Shown here one piece after another: positions 53,003 through 63,500 of a DNA stretch of 64,000 nucleotides. The position numbers and the translations under genes are program-made. Below the pieces are notes generated by a model, which saw only the letters and a list, made by a program, of their open reading frames with translations, made no database searches and was not told the origin of the DNA. The stretch is from NCBI GenBank assembly GCA_023461035.1, contig JAEWOD010000004.1:112999-176998 (forward strand), given 5' to 3'. Position 1 is the first letter of the stretch. Every line of letters begins with the position of its first letter. This stretch comes from Bacteroidota bacterium. GTDB taxonomy: Bacteria > Bacteroidota > Bacteroidia > Flavobacteriales > Weeksellaceae.

Positions 53003-53533
53003 ATGAAAGGATTCCTCATTTTGGCATTGCTAAGTTTATCAGTTTCTGCTATTTCCCAACAATCTGAAATAGACTCTCAAAAACCCGGCAAATGGCGTTT
53101 CGGGGGTGGATTGGGTTTAGGATTTGGAAGCAACGGCTATTTTGGATTTGCCATTTCCCCATTTGTAGGTTATGAAATAATTCCTCAATTGGAAGGTGGA
53201 TTTACCGTGGGCTATCAATATTCCAAATGGAGCGATGCCAAACAAAATCTATTTAACGCCGGGCCTTATCTGAATTATTATCCGATTCCTTCTCTTTTTG
53301 CCCGTGCACATTATGAATACTATACCGGAACCAGCGAAATCGAATATGATTACGATGCCGATAATTACAAATATAATTTCAATGAAAGTGCTCTTTGGCT
53401 GGGAGGCGGTTACCGGACCACCGGAAAAGTACAACTCTATGCCGGACTGATGTACAATGTTTTATACGATAAAGATTCCAGTTTATTTTCGACAGGATTA
53501 CGACCTATTTTGGGAGTAAGTGTAGGTTTTTAA
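53003..53533 (+). CDS. Outer membrane beta-barrel protein
   Basis: 176 residues. Signal peptide (about 1-19), then eight-strand barrel pattern of alternating hydrophobic strands ending in SVGF. A small OmpW/OmpX-like porin fold. No partner identified. Confidence 0.82.
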   Translation: MKGFLILALLSLSVSAISQQSEIDSQKPGKWRFGGGLGLGFGSNGYFGFAISPFVGYEIIPQLEGGFTVGYQYSKWSDAKQNLFNAGPYLNYYPIPSLFARAHYEYYTGTSEIEYDYDADNYKYNFNESALWLGGGYRTTGKVQLYAGLMYNVLYDKDSSLFSTGLRPILGVSVGF

Positions 53534-53940
53534 TTATAGAATTATTGGATAAATATGATTTCAAATAATATGAGTTCGATATACAGTGGTGTTCTATCTT
53601 TCTGATTCATTGGTATTTAAAATTTTAAACATTAAGATTATTAGTACAAATCAATTTTATTAAGATTTGTTGGGGGGCCCGGCGGGTTTAAGATGACCTT
53701 AATCAACTTGTGGAAACTTAATAAATCTTAATGCATTTATTTACAATTAATTACAAAAAATACTTAAGGCAAGAATCAAATAATTCTTAATGTTTTTTAA
53801 AACGAACTTAGGTTAAATAAATTCTCACTAAAAAAAATAAAATCATAATTAATTGATTTAAAGTAAGTTGAAAAATATTTTAAATTTTAACAAAAATAAA
53901 TTTGGAAATTAAATTATTTCGAATTTAAATTTGCAACCGA
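53534..53940. other. Long intergenic stretch upstream of the riboswitch
   Basis: No ORF is supported. It is strongly AT-rich except for an odd GC island (GGGGGGCCCGGCGGG, about 53671-53686). ATTAAGATTT and AAATCTTAAT form a 10-bp inverted pair flanking that island. The Bacteroidota promoter of the met operon lies at its right end. Confidence 0.55.
53901..53933 (+). promoter_or_regulatory. Promoter of the SAM-riboswitch metB-hom transcript
   Basis: TTTG (53901-53904), 21-base spacer, TAAATTTG (53926-53933). Transcription would begin just before the riboswitch. Confidence 0.7.
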
Positions 53941-53960
53941 GAAGTTCATACAAAAATTGT

Positions 53961-54059
53961 CTTATCAAGAAAAGCTGAGGGAAATGGCCCTGTGAAGCTT
54001 TAGCAACCTGTACAATCGACAAGGTGCTACATCCATCCGCCGCATGGCAGAAAGATAAG
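53961..54059 (+). ncRNA. SAM-I (S-box) riboswitch
   Basis: P1 strands CTTATC (53961-53966) and GATAAG (54054-54059). Inside are the conserved core segments GAGGGAAATGGCCC, GTGAAGC, GCAACC and GGTGCTACATCC of the S-box. Binds S-adenosylmethionine and turns off methionine genes. Followed by a strong terminator, as expected of the expression platform. Confidence 0.92.
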
Positions 54060-54096
54060 TGAAGTAAAGTTTAGATTATAATTACAAAATATAACG

Positions 54097-54130
54097 GACT
54101 CTTCTGACTTATCAGAAGAGTCTTTTTTTT
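54097..54130 (+). terminator. Riboswitch-controlled terminator
   Basis: 11-bp perfect stem GACTCTTCTGA / TCAGAAGAGTC, four-base loop, then eight T. 63 bases before metB. Confidence 0.9.
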
Positions 54131-54193
54131 GGACTTTTCTGAAGCTGCTCTTGATAAGATTTTTATTTCAAGTAACTAAAAAACACAAATATC

Positions 54194-55363
54194 ATGAGCA
54201 GAATTACAGACATCATCCATTCCGTACCCGTAGACGAATTAACGGGTTCCATTTCAGTTCCGGTTTACCAAACATCCACTTTTGTTCAGGAAGCGCCCGG
54301 CGTCCATAAAGGCTTTGATTACGCCAGAAGCAATAATCCGACGAGAAAAGCACTGGAAGACATCGTTGCCAAACTGGAGGGTGGCGACGGAGCATTTGCT
54401 TTCGCAACCGGACTGGCAGCCATAGATGCCGTTGCCAAGTTACTTTCCACCGGAGATGAAATCATCGCAGTGGATGATATTTACGGAGGTGCTTATCGTT
54501 TATTCACCCATATTTATGAAAAATTGGGGATTAAAATCCATTATGTGGATACGACCGATGCGGAAAATATTTTGGAATTCATCAATGAGAAAACCAAACT
54601 CATCTGGATCGAATCTCCTACCAATCCGACATTGAAAGTTTCGGACATCCAAAAAATTTCTGAAATCGCAAAACCATTTGGAGCACTTGTAGTGGTTGAC
54701 AACACATTTGCCAGCCCTGTAGCACAGTTGCCGTTTGAATTGGGAGCCGACATCATCATTCACAGCGCAACCAAATACATAGGCGGGCATTCCGATTTAG
54801 TCGCCGGATTGGTTGTTACCAAAACCAAAGAATTATCTGAAAAAATAAAATTTATACAAAACGCTACCGGAGGAATACTCGGCCCGTGGGATTGTTTTTT
54901 AGCCATTCGTGGAATCGAAACCTTAGAATTAAGGGTAAGACAACAAAGCGAAAACGCAATCAAAATTGCCAAATATCTGACAACGAGGCATGAAGTGGAT
55001 AAGGTTTACTATCCTGGACTAACTACACACAAAAATCACGAAATCGCAAAAAAACAACAAAACGGGCTATTCGGTGGCGTTATTTCTTTCAGTTTGAAGG
55101 ATGATACGGTTGAAGCTGCCAATCAATTTGTTACAGCAACCAAGTATTTTAAACTGGCGGAAAGTCTGGGCGGCGTAAAAAGTTTGCTTTGCCATCCGGC
55201 ACAGATGACACATGCTTCTATTCCGAGAGAAAAACGACTGCAATCGGGCGTTCAGGACTCATTGATACGGCTTTCATGCGGAATTGAGGATGTGGAAGAT
55301 TTGATTCGGGATTTGGAAAATGCTTTGAGTATAAAAGATAAATTGGTTTTTAAGGAAAACTAA
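54194..55363 (+). CDS. Cystathionine gamma-synthase-family PLP enzyme
   Basis: 389 residues of the Cys/Met metabolism PLP family. PLP Lys194 in IIIHSATKYIGGHSDL; SVPVYQTSTFVQ and ATGLAAIDAV are typical. Could act as cystathionine gamma-synthase or as a homoserine sulfhydrylase or lyase; the family does not separate by eye. The SAM-I riboswitch and hom downstream place it in methionine synthesis. Confidence 0.88.
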   Translation: MSRITDIIHSVPVDELTGSISVPVYQTSTFVQEAPGVHKGFDYARSNNPTRKALEDIVAKLEGGDGAFAFATGLAAIDAVAKLLSTGDEIIAVDDIYGGAYRLFTHIYEKLGIKIHYVDTTDAENILEFINEKTKLIWIESPTNPTLKVSDIQKISEIAKPFGALVVVDNTFASPVAQLPFELGADIIIHSATKYIGGHSDLVAGLVVTKTKELSEKIKFIQNATGGILGPWDCFLAIRGIETLELRVRQQSENAIKIAKYLTTRHEVDKVYYPGLTTHKNHEIAKKQQNGLFGGVISFSLKDDTVEAANQFVTATKYFKLAESLGGVKSLLCHPAQMTHASIPREKRLQSGVQDSLIRLSCGIEDVEDLIRDLENALSIKDKLVFKEN

Positions 55364-55369
55364 ACATTT

Positions 55370-55438
55370 TGGCCAACAATAACACACAAATAGTCAAAAG
55401 ACTTCCTCAGTTAATTAATAACATTGTTGGCCATTTTT
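55370..55438 (+). terminator. Terminator or attenuator between metB and hom
   Basis: Perfect 11-bp arms TGGCCAACAAT and ATTGTTGGCCA separated by 42 bases, then TTTTT. May lower hom expression relative to metB. Confidence 0.55.
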
Positions 55439-55457
55439 AAAATAATCAGACTTAGAA

Positions 55458-56630
55458 ATGAAAAAATTAAACATAGGATTATTTGGATTTGGAGTGGTCG
55501 GCGAAGGAATCTATAAGGTGCTTTCCGAAAAATCACAACTTCAAACCAACATCAAAAAAATTGTCATCAAACATCCCGAAAAACAACGAAATGCGCCTGA
55601 AGAATTGTTCACAACTGATGCAGAGGAAATTCTGAATGATGAAGAAATTGATATAGTAGTAGAGTTGATTGATGATGCCGATGCGGCTTTTGAAATCGTC
55701 AAAACGGCTTTGAATCAAGGAAAATCGGTCGTGAGCGCCAATAAAAAAATGATTGCGGAGCATCATTTGGAACTCATTGATTTGCAGCGAAAAAATGAAG
55801 TTTCCTTTTTATACGAAGCAGCCGTTTGCGGCAGTATTCCCATTTTGCGGAACTTGGAAGAATATTATGACAACGACCTGCTGAACTATATAAACGGCAT
55901 CGTAAACGGTTCTACCAATTACATCCTGACCAAAATGAGAACGGAGAACGAAAGTTATGACAACGCACTGAAGTCGGCTCAGGAAAACGGTTTTGCCGAA
56001 AGCAATCCCGCGCTGGACGTAGAAGGAACGGATGCGGTCAATAAACTTTCCATCATCATTTTACATGCCTTTGGAAGGTTGGTTTCACCGGACGACATTC
56101 TGAAAAAAGGAATCACCGCTCTGAAAAATGAAGATTTTATCTATGCAGCCGAAAAAGGTCAAATCATCAAACTCATAGCCGGATGCAGTCTGGATGAAAG
56201 TCAAAATTTAGTTCCGACAGTCATTCCTACATTTATCGAAAAATCCAAAACACTGGGGCTGGTAAACAACGAGTTTAACGGTGTCCTGATCGGGAGTGCT
56301 CTGGCGGACGAACAGTTTCTCTACGGAAAAGGAGCCGGCCGCTACCCTACTTCATCGGCCGTTTTGAGCGATATTTCAGCTCTGCGGTATGATTACAAAT
56401 ACGAGCTGAGAAAAGGAATCAGAAATGGTTTTCACGGAGAATATTTGGCCGAAAGGAAATTTTATGTCGGTTTCAAACCGGAACAGCAAATTGATCTGAA
56501 AATTTTTCAAAATATAGAAGAATCTTACAGAAGTAAAGATTATGAGTATGTAACCGGAACCATCTGCCTAAACGATTTGAAAAATTCCGGCTGGCTGGAA
56601 AATAAGGCGGTTTCGGTGATTGCTTTTTAA
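55458..56630 (+). CDS. hom: Homoserine dehydrogenase
   Basis: 390 residues. NAD(P) site LFGFGVVGEGIYKVL; active-site region NGIVNGSTNYILTKM and the DVEGTDAVNKLSIIILHAF segment. No aspartate kinase domain and no ACT domain. Makes homoserine for methionine and threonine. Downstream of metB in the SAM-regulated transcript. Confidence 0.93.
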   Translation: MKKLNIGLFGFGVVGEGIYKVLSEKSQLQTNIKKIVIKHPEKQRNAPEELFTTDAEEILNDEEIDIVVELIDDADAAFEIVKTALNQGKSVVSANKKMIAEHHLELIDLQRKNEVSFLYEAAVCGSIPILRNLEEYYDNDLLNYINGIVNGSTNYILTKMRTENESYDNALKSAQENGFAESNPALDVEGTDAVNKLSIIILHAFGRLVSPDDILKKGITALKNEDFIYAAEKGQIIKLIAGCSLDESQNLVPTVIPTFIEKSKTLGLVNNEFNGVLIGSALADEQFLYGKGAGRYPTSSAVLSDISALRYDYKYELRKGIRNGFHGEYLAERKFYVGFKPEQQIDLKIFQNIEESYRSKDYEYVTGTICLNDLKNSGWLENKAVSVIAF

Positions 56631-56648
56631 ACTCCAAAATCAGGCAAT

Positions 56649-56951
56649 ATGACAAATTATAATTACGATTTTAATTTCTTGTTGGAAATAGATGATCTGG
56701 AATTGGTCAATGAATATAATCGGTTAGTTACTCACCGGCCCAATGATAACCCCAATGACAAATTAAATGATTACACTTATAAATTATTGCTTATGAGATA
56801 CTTAGTAAAAACCTTTAAGTTGAAAAATTATAATCTGGATTGGTTAGAAACCACTACGGAAAATGGACTTTATACTATGTCATTCCGTCAATTGGTTTAT
56901 CTGGAATTGATTTTCGGAATTAAAGTGCTTAAACCAATTCCTTTAAATTAA
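56649..56951 (+). CDS. Hypothetical protein, 100 aa
   Basis: 100 residues, soluble, no signal peptide. Helical with many Leu/Asn/Asp (YNRLVTHRPNDNPNDKLND). No family recognised. It follows hom by 18 bases and has its own terminator, and converges with the barstar-like gene. Confidence 0.6.
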   Translation: MTNYNYDFNFLLEIDDLELVNEYNRLVTHRPNDNPNDKLNDYTYKLLLMRYLVKTFKLKNYNLDWLETTTENGLYTMSFRQLVYLELIFGIKVLKPIPLN

Positions 56952-56979
56952 ACATTCATTTTAAAAGTCTGTTGTTGTT

Positions 56980-57012
56980 ATCCTTTGTCTATTTTGGACA
57001 AAGGATTTTTTA
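56980..57012 (+). terminator. Terminator downstream of the 100-residue gene
   Basis: Perfect 10-bp stem ATCCTTTGTC / GACAAAGGAT with 7-base loop, followed by T. Confidence 0.85.
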
Positions 57013-57411
57013 TCTTAAATCCAACCGTACGTTTTTATGTTCTGAAATTATCTCAAGCAAAATCTCAAAATAAGTCAAACCATTTCCCGATTCCAATTCA
57101 TTGATTTTCTTTTGAATCAATTCTTTATTGAAAATATTCGGAAGTTTTAATTTTTGATTATAATAAGCCAATGTTGTTTCCAAACCTAAATCTCCCCTGC
57201 TCTTTTCACTATTCAGCCAAATTATTTTCAATTCTTCATAGCCTTGCAGTATTCCATATCCGCCATACAATAAATCATTAAAAGCATCCAGACTACTTCC
57301 CAGTTCCCAATCTTCATCTTCCATTACCAATCGGTTGATTTCTTCATAAAATGTATCAATATCATGAAAATTCTCACCCTCCAAGATCAGTTTTAATTCA
57401 AGCATACACAA
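57010..57411 (-). CDS. Barstar-like ribonuclease inhibitor
   Basis: 133 residues. LILEGENFHDIDTFYEEINRL and LGSSLDAFNDLLYGGYGILQG match the barstar-family helix-strand pattern in which the LDA(F/L)ND motif contacts the RNase active site. Such genes are immunity proteins for secreted or contact-dependent RNases. No toxin gene is adjacent, so it may be an orphan immunity gene. Start may instead be the ATG two codons later. Confidence 0.7.
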   Translation of the reverse strand: MCMLELKLILEGENFHDIDTFYEEINRLVMEDEDWELGSSLDAFNDLLYGGYGILQGYEELKIIWLNSEKSRGDLGLETTLAYYNQKLKLPNIFNKELIQKKINELESGNGLTYFEILLEIISEHKNVRLDLR

Positions 57412-57472
57412 AGTAAAGAATTTCCTCGGTTTGTTTATTCAGGATTTAGCATCTTTACAGAAAATTAGATAC

Positions 57473-57673
57473 ATGAACCAAAAATTAATCTGGATTATTT
57501 TATACATCCTCATAGTTGCAGCCTGTATTTATATCGTCATAAAAAGAAGCTTATTGTTGCAAGAAAGCACTGAAAAAAAAACTTTTGAATATATTATTTT
57601 AGTATTTTTTATTCTATTCACATTCATTAATTTACGAATTTTAATTAAACGAATAAAAGAATACAAAGAATGA
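57473..57673 (+). CDS. Small membrane protein
   Basis: 66 residues from the ATG at 57473. Two spans (WIILYILIVAACIYIVI and YIILVFFILFTFINLRILI) joined by a short Lys/Glu loop. Its stop overlaps the prmC start (ATGA). No family recognised. Confidence 0.7.
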   Translation: MNQKLIWIILYILIVAACIYIVIKRSLLLQESTEKKTFEYIILVFFILFTFINLRILIKRIKEYKE

Positions 57674-58521
57674 AACTTTCAACACTGCAAAATTCCTATC
57701 GGAACGAACTCAAATCGATTTATTCAAACGAGGAAATAGACCGGATTTTCTTTTGGGTAGCAGAGAAAATTTTAGACAAACCGGAATCGATATTGAAACT
57801 GGCTTTGGATGAAGAATGGCGGGAATTTGATGAAAAGAAAAATCAATTTTTGTTTAAACTAATGTTGCTGAAAGACCATCAACCGATTCAATATGTCCTC
57901 GGAGAAACAGAATTCTATGGTATGAAATTCTTTGTCAATGAAAATGTTTTGATTCCTCGTCCCGAAACAGAAGAGTTGATCGAATGGATTTTAAAAGACA
58001 CGACAAATGACAAGTTAAAAATCATCGACATCGGCACAGGAAGCGGCTGCATTCCCATCGTTTTGAAAAAGCATTTACCGGAGGCGGAGATTTTCGCGCT
58101 GGATGTTTCGGAAAAATCCCTCGAAACAGCCAAAATCAATGCCGAATATCACCAAACTGAAATTCAATTTGTCCAAAACGATTTCCTGAACATGGATTTC
58201 AATGAATTACCTGAATTTGATATCATCGTCAGCAATCCGCCGTATATCGCTGAAACGGAAAAGAATGAAATGGATGAAAATGTAATAAAATTTGAACCTC
58301 ACTCTGCTTTGTTTGTTCCGGATGAAAATCCGTTGGTTTTTTATGAAAGAATCATTGAATTAGCGAAGCAAAAATTAAAACCCAAAGGAAAAATATATGT
58401 CGAAATCAATCAGAATTTAGCAATGGAAACAAAAGAATTGTTTGAAAAAATCTTTCAAAATATAGAATTAAAAAAGGATATTTCGGGAAATTTCAGAATG
58501 ATAAAAATTAATAAACAATAA
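57670..58521 (+). CDS. prmC: Peptide chain release factor glutamine methyltransferase
   Basis: 283 residues. N-terminal helical domain, SAM-binding IDIGTGSGCIPI, and catalytic SNPPYI. Methylates the Gln of the GGQ motif in RF1 and RF2. Four-base overlap with the upstream membrane gene. Confidence 0.95.
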   Translation: MKLSTLQNSYRNELKSIYSNEEIDRIFFWVAEKILDKPESILKLALDEEWREFDEKKNQFLFKLMLLKDHQPIQYVLGETEFYGMKFFVNENVLIPRPETEELIEWILKDTTNDKLKIIDIGTGSGCIPIVLKKHLPEAEIFALDVSEKSLETAKINAEYHQTEIQFVQNDFLNMDFNELPEFDIIVSNPPYIAETEKNEMDENVIKFEPHSALFVPDENPLVFYERIIELAKQKLKPKGKIYVEINQNLAMETKELFEKIFQNIELKKDISGNFRMIKINKQ

Positions 58522-58527
58522 CTTGAT

Positions 58528-59004
58528 ATGAATTATTATAAATTATTGATAATAAATATTTTATTTATATTTAATTCTAATTTGTTTTCGCAGGAAACCC
58601 AATCTGTTTCCGCTAAAAGTCCTCAAAAATCCATCGACTTACAAATTCAATCACTTGAAAATTCTTTAATCCATAAAGATACCGATCGGCTGGATGAAAT
58701 TCTTCATCCCGATTTGACTTTCGGACATTCAAACGGTTGGGTGGAAACAAAAAATAGCTTACTGGAAAATCTGCCGACTTCCAAAGTCGTTTACAAAGAA
58801 TTCATCCATCACAATGCACCCGAAATTAAAATTATTTGGGAATCTAATCCTTTAGCTACGGTAAGACGGGAAATTACTGCAATTGGAGAATATGAAAAAG
58901 AAGTTTTTCAAGTGGAAATGAAAGTGCTTGAAATCTGGATAAAAGAAAATAAAAATTGGCAGCTTCTCGCCCGTCAAAGTGTTGAAGTCGATTTTGATGA
59001 ATAA
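58528..59004 (+). CDS. Secreted DUF4440/NTF2-like protein
   Basis: 158 residues, signal peptide (about 1-21), then an NTF2-like cone fold of DUF4440 type (HKDTDRLDEILHPDLTFGHSNGWVETKNSLLE). Usually non-enzymatic or of unknown role. Close after prmC, possibly same transcript. Confidence 0.82.
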   Translation: MNYYKLLIINILFIFNSNLFSQETQSVSAKSPQKSIDLQIQSLENSLIHKDTDRLDEILHPDLTFGHSNGWVETKNSLLENLPTSKVVYKEFIHHNAPEIKIIWESNPLATVRREITAIGEYEKEVFQVEMKVLEIWIKENKNWQLLARQSVEVDFDE

Positions 59005-59021
59005 TTACCTACATTTGGTTT

Positions 59022-59741
59022 ATGATAAAATTACTTATTTTACTTGTTCCTTTTTATACACTGGCCCAAACTGTCGGTGTTGAGGATTTATTGACAGCAA
59101 ATACCTGGAACATTGCGTATAATATTTCACCTGAAGGAGAACGTGTGGATGAAGAAAGTCAGGAAAAAATCCGTTCGAACTGGGTGAAATTCAACAAAGA
59201 CGGTACTTATGAAACGCCGGCCGGCGTGAGCGGAAAAACCATCGGAAAATGGACTTATAACGCTGAAACCAATGCTGTCCACTTTAACGAAAACGGCTCG
59301 AAATATCGGGCGGTTATTGATGAAATCAGTGATATCAGTCTGGTTTTGAATTATGTGGATAACGGCGGATTTAAATTGGGTTTGATTCATTATGTCCACA
59401 TCCCCAAAACAAAATCCAACGAAGAAACTACACAGCTTCTTACCTCCGGAAAATGGAATGTAATTTTAAAGCGTTACAAAGGAATGGAGGATAACGTTCC
59501 GGCTGAAAATGTTGAAAATACCTGGTATGAATTTTTTCCCGAAGGAACTTATCAAAAATCGGAAGTAATTGGTGAAGAAGTCGTCACAAACGAAGGAACA
59601 TGGTTTCTGGATGACAAATTCCAGTTAAATCTGGATGCCGGAGAAAATACCATCTATTCGGTAATCGGAGATAAATCCAAGCTGATTCTGACTACAACTT
59701 CCGGTGGATACAACACCATCGAAATGCGAAAAGCTAAATAA
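59022..59741 (+). CDS. Secreted lipocalin-like protein
   Basis: 239 residues with a short signal peptide (LLILLVPFYTLAQ). Two lipocalin-like repeats, each with a W-x-Y/W-F core (NTWNIAYNISPEGE and GKWNVILKRYKGME). Probably periplasmic. Converges with the ZIP gene with a two-base gap. Confidence 0.72.
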   Translation: MIKLLILLVPFYTLAQTVGVEDLLTANTWNIAYNISPEGERVDEESQEKIRSNWVKFNKDGTYETPAGVSGKTIGKWTYNAETNAVHFNENGSKYRAVIDEISDISLVLNYVDNGGFKLGLIHYVHIPKTKSNEETTQLLTSGKWNVILKRYKGMEDNVPAENVENTWYEFFPEGTYQKSEVIGEEVVTNEGTWFLDDKFQLNLDAGENTIYSVIGDKSKLILTTTSGGYNTIEMRKAK

Positions 59742-59743
59742 AA

Positions 59744-60427
59744 TTAATGCACGTGGCCTTGAATGGTCAGATATGCTACCGCAAAGCCTAAAAGGACTGT
59801 CAAAACCTTTTGGGCTTTGAATTTATGGCTGTCTGTGCTTTCAAATAAAATAACAGTTGCGATATGGATAAAGATTCCGGCTACAAAAGCAGAAGCCTGA
59901 AGATGATATTCCGATAAAACCGTATCTCCAAACAAAACTCCTAAAGGCCCGGCCAATGCAAATGCCAATATAAAAAGGAATTGGTATATTTTCTTGATTT
60001 TCATTTGGGAAACAGCTCCATATAACACCATGGCGACCGGAATGTTATGTATGAAAATCGCCCAGAGTAAACTATGTGAATGCTGATGCATAATAGGCAT
60101 TCCTTCAAAAAACGAATGCAGGAAAAGCCCAATGAAAATGCTGACCGGAAAAGTTTTGTTATGATGCAAATGCACATGCCCATGTTCGGCTCCTTTGCTT
60201 AAAGACTCGACGATCATTTGAAAAAAAAGTCCAGCTAAAACGTAAAGTCCTATCGTATGACTATGCACTTCATAAACAGTCGGAAAAATTTCCAAAACGG
60301 CTGTTGCCAAAAAAAAGGCTCCGCTAAAAGTCAATAAAAACTTGGAAAGCTTTTTATTTCCAACGAAAATTTGTCCCAATAAACTCCCAATAACAACCGA
60401 AAGAATTAAAATCGAAATTTCAAACAT
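59744..60427 (-). CDS. ZIP family metal transporter
   Basis: 227 residues, about eight spans. Metal-site motif HSFFEGMPIMHQ and IHNIPVAMVLYG, and a His-rich loop GAEHGHVHLHH that may bind zinc. Imports or moves divalent metal across the inner membrane. Confidence 0.9.
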   Translation of the reverse strand: MFEISILILSVVIGSLLGQIFVGNKKLSKFLLTFSGAFFLATAVLEIFPTVYEVHSHTIGLYVLAGLFFQMIVESLSKGAEHGHVHLHHNKTFPVSIFIGLFLHSFFEGMPIMHQHSHSLLWAIFIHNIPVAMVLYGAVSQMKIKKIYQFLFILAFALAGPLGVLFGDTVLSEYHLQASAFVAGIFIHIATVILFESTDSHKFKAQKVLTVLLGFAVAYLTIQGHVH

Positions 60428-60481
60428 CAGTACAAAAGTAATTCAATTCGTTAAAATCTTCACAAAAGCAAATATTATTAT

Positions 60482-60489
60482 TAAATTCG
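60482..60489 (+). promoter_or_regulatory. -7 element of the giant surface protein gene
   Basis: TAAATTCG, one base off TANNTTTG, 18 bases before the ATG at 60508. Confidence 0.5.
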
Positions 60490-60507
60490 TAGCTTAACAC
60501 ACGACAC

Positions 60508-63500
60508 ATGAGGATATTTTTATTTTTTATAATTTTTGGTATTACCTTTTTTCTTCAAGCACAATCCATTGTTGTAAACCCAGCATCCGCTCCTGAAAGT
60601 AATTACGAAGCAGAACAGCTTACTTTTGAAGTTTTAATTGACGGAGGAGATTGTGCAGAAATTGATAATTTCCAACTGACCGATAATCCACAAGCCCAGT
60701 ATCCCAGTAACAACAGAAGTTGGGGCTATTTTGAAAAAGGATCTTCTGATTTCCCTTTTGAAGCCGGGATTGTATTAACTTCAGGGTATGCAAGAAATGC
60801 AATAGGACCAAGTGGGACCAACGTAAGTGATGGAGATATGTATACTTGGCTAGGAGACCCGGACGCCACTGCACTGATTGATTTGCCAGGAGTGAGTAGT
60901 TATAATGTAACGATTTTCGAATTTGATTTTGTTCCTTTTGGAAATGAAATTTCATTTAACTATATTTTTGCTTCCGAAGAATATCCGGAATACGCTTGTG
61001 GTTTTGATTATAATGACGTTTTTGGTTTCATTATTAGTGGACCGGGGATTGTAAACGACCCCGGATTAAGTGGGAAAAATATTGCACTTCTACCAAATGG
61101 AGAAACTGTTTCTATTCAAAATGTAAATGATATGGGTTGTGGGGATGATACATATTATGTTCCTGGTCCGTTTGGGAATATAAAATACGATGGTAGAACA
61201 ATCCCCTTGACTGCTTATTCAGAAGTACAACCAAATGAAACTTATCACATAAGACTTTTAATTTCTGATGCCGGGGATGGTGGATGGGACTCTGCTGTAT
61301 TTCTCGAAGCTGGATCCTTTAATTTAGGCTCTGTGATAGTGGATGAAGGAGGTGTAACCTTGGGTGAAGATGTTTTGCTTTGTGATTATACGGAATACAC
61401 CTTGACAGTTGATGTTGCCCTGACTGATGCCACTTTTCAATGGTATTTCAACGAAGGGATAATCCCGGACGCAAACGGACAATCCTATACAGCAACCGTA
61501 TCCGGTAATTATGCTGTGGAAGTTACTTCCGGTACTTGTCAGTCTTGGGTGGATGTCAACTTATTATTCAGCACCACTCCCGAACTTATAGAATCTCCGG
61601 TCGAAGAATTTGTCTGTACCGAAGATGGAATCCACGAATTTGACCTGACCGGATTCAATCCCGAAATAGCCGATTTATCAAATAATTTTACTTATTACAA
61701 CAGCTTCATTGGAGCAGATACGGAAAGTCCGCTGGATGAAATACCCAATCCTACAAATTATCAGGTAACTGTTGCAGATGGAATCGTAACGGTTTACGTC
61801 CGTGTTGAAAATCCGGACGGTTGTCACAACATCGCCGAAATCAAACTGGAAGTAGGGCAAGAACCGGAAACCGCTCCTGCAGATTATCCGGAATGTGATG
61901 ACAACGGAGACGGATTTGCAGTTTTTGATCTTACTGCTCATGCAGAAGATTTGATCCTGTCCAATCCTGCCGGTTTGAATTACGAATATTTTACAGATGC
62001 CGCGATGACCCAACTCATCACAAACCCGGCCAATTTCACCAATACCGTTATCAATACCCAGATCATTTATGTTCGGATTTTCAATCCGGCTTTGGGTGCA
62101 AAAGATTGTCCCACAACAGAAGAAATGACATTGATCGTGGAAGAATTCCCATTGATCCAGCCGGACACATGGGTGATTTGTGATAACCTAAACGATAATA
62201 CGGAGCTCGTTGACCTGACCATAAACAACATTGTCCAAACGGAAGGAATTTCTGTAACCTATCAATATTCTGAACAGGACGGAACACCGATAGTCGACCC
62301 AACTAACTATGAAATGACCGGCTCTCCTACTATCATAAACGTATTGATTACAAACCAGGCCGGAACTTGTCAGGGAACGGAAACCATCACGCTGACATTT
62401 AATCTGGCACCGGAATTAGTAGAAGCAACCCTCAAAAGATGTAGTGATGATGAATTTGCCGAATTCTTTTTACCCGAAGCAAATGAATTGGTCATTACAA
62501 ATACAACTGATCTGACATTTACTTATTTCTTAACAGAAGCAGATGCCATAAACGGAGATCCAACCAACGCACTTCCGGATAATTTCACCAATACCATTCC
62601 CAATCAGACCGTATTTGTACGTGTGGTGGATCTGAACGGATGTTTCAATGTAATCGAAGTCATATTAGACGTAAACAATGGCCCTGAAACAACTCCTCAG
62701 AACTATCCGGTGTGCGATGACAACGGAGACGGAATAGCCGTATTTAATTTGGAAACGGAAGCTCCCAACCTTTTGACCGGCACTGTTGGGACAATTGAAA
62801 TCAATTACTTCCTTGACGAAGCTTTGACCACGCCTATACCGAATCCTGCCAGTTTTCAAAACACAACCAATCCGCAAATTGTTTATGTTTCCTTTATTGA
62901 TCCGGCTTTAGGTGTAGATGCCTGTACTTCTGTGGAAGAATTAACTTTGATCGTAGAAGAGTTTCCTGAATTACAATCCAATGTTTGGGAAATTTGTGAC
63001 AATGAAAACGATAATTCAGAATTCATCGACCTTACTCAAAATGATGTAGTCATAACAGAGGGAATCTTGGTTTCCTACGAATATTCGGAACAGGACGGAA
63101 CACCGATTGCCAATCCTGCAAACTATGAAATAACCACTTCTCCAACGATAATTAATGTTTTGGTTCGAAATCAGGCCGGAACTTGTGAAGCCACTCAAAC
63201 CATCACCATAGAATTCCTTCAGGCTCCTGAAGCGGTGGATGAAATTCTTCCATTGGTATATTGTAGTTTAAATGAATATGCCAATTATAATTTGACTGAT
63301 TTAAATGAATTTTTGGTTACAGGTGGAATTGAGGGATTAACATTCTCCTACCATTTGACCATCGAAGATGCAAGAAACGATGTAGGTGCTTTACCTGAAA
63401 ATTATACCAATACTTCACCGGATCAAATCATATTTGTCAGAATTGAAAATGAAAACGGCTGTTTTGATATCGCTCAAATTCAATTGGATACAGAATTGAT

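Noticed and set aside
60620..63198. Several minus-strand ORFs at 60620-63198
   Set aside because: All lie opposite the continuous plus-strand reading frame of the giant surface protein, which has a signal peptide and repeated domains.
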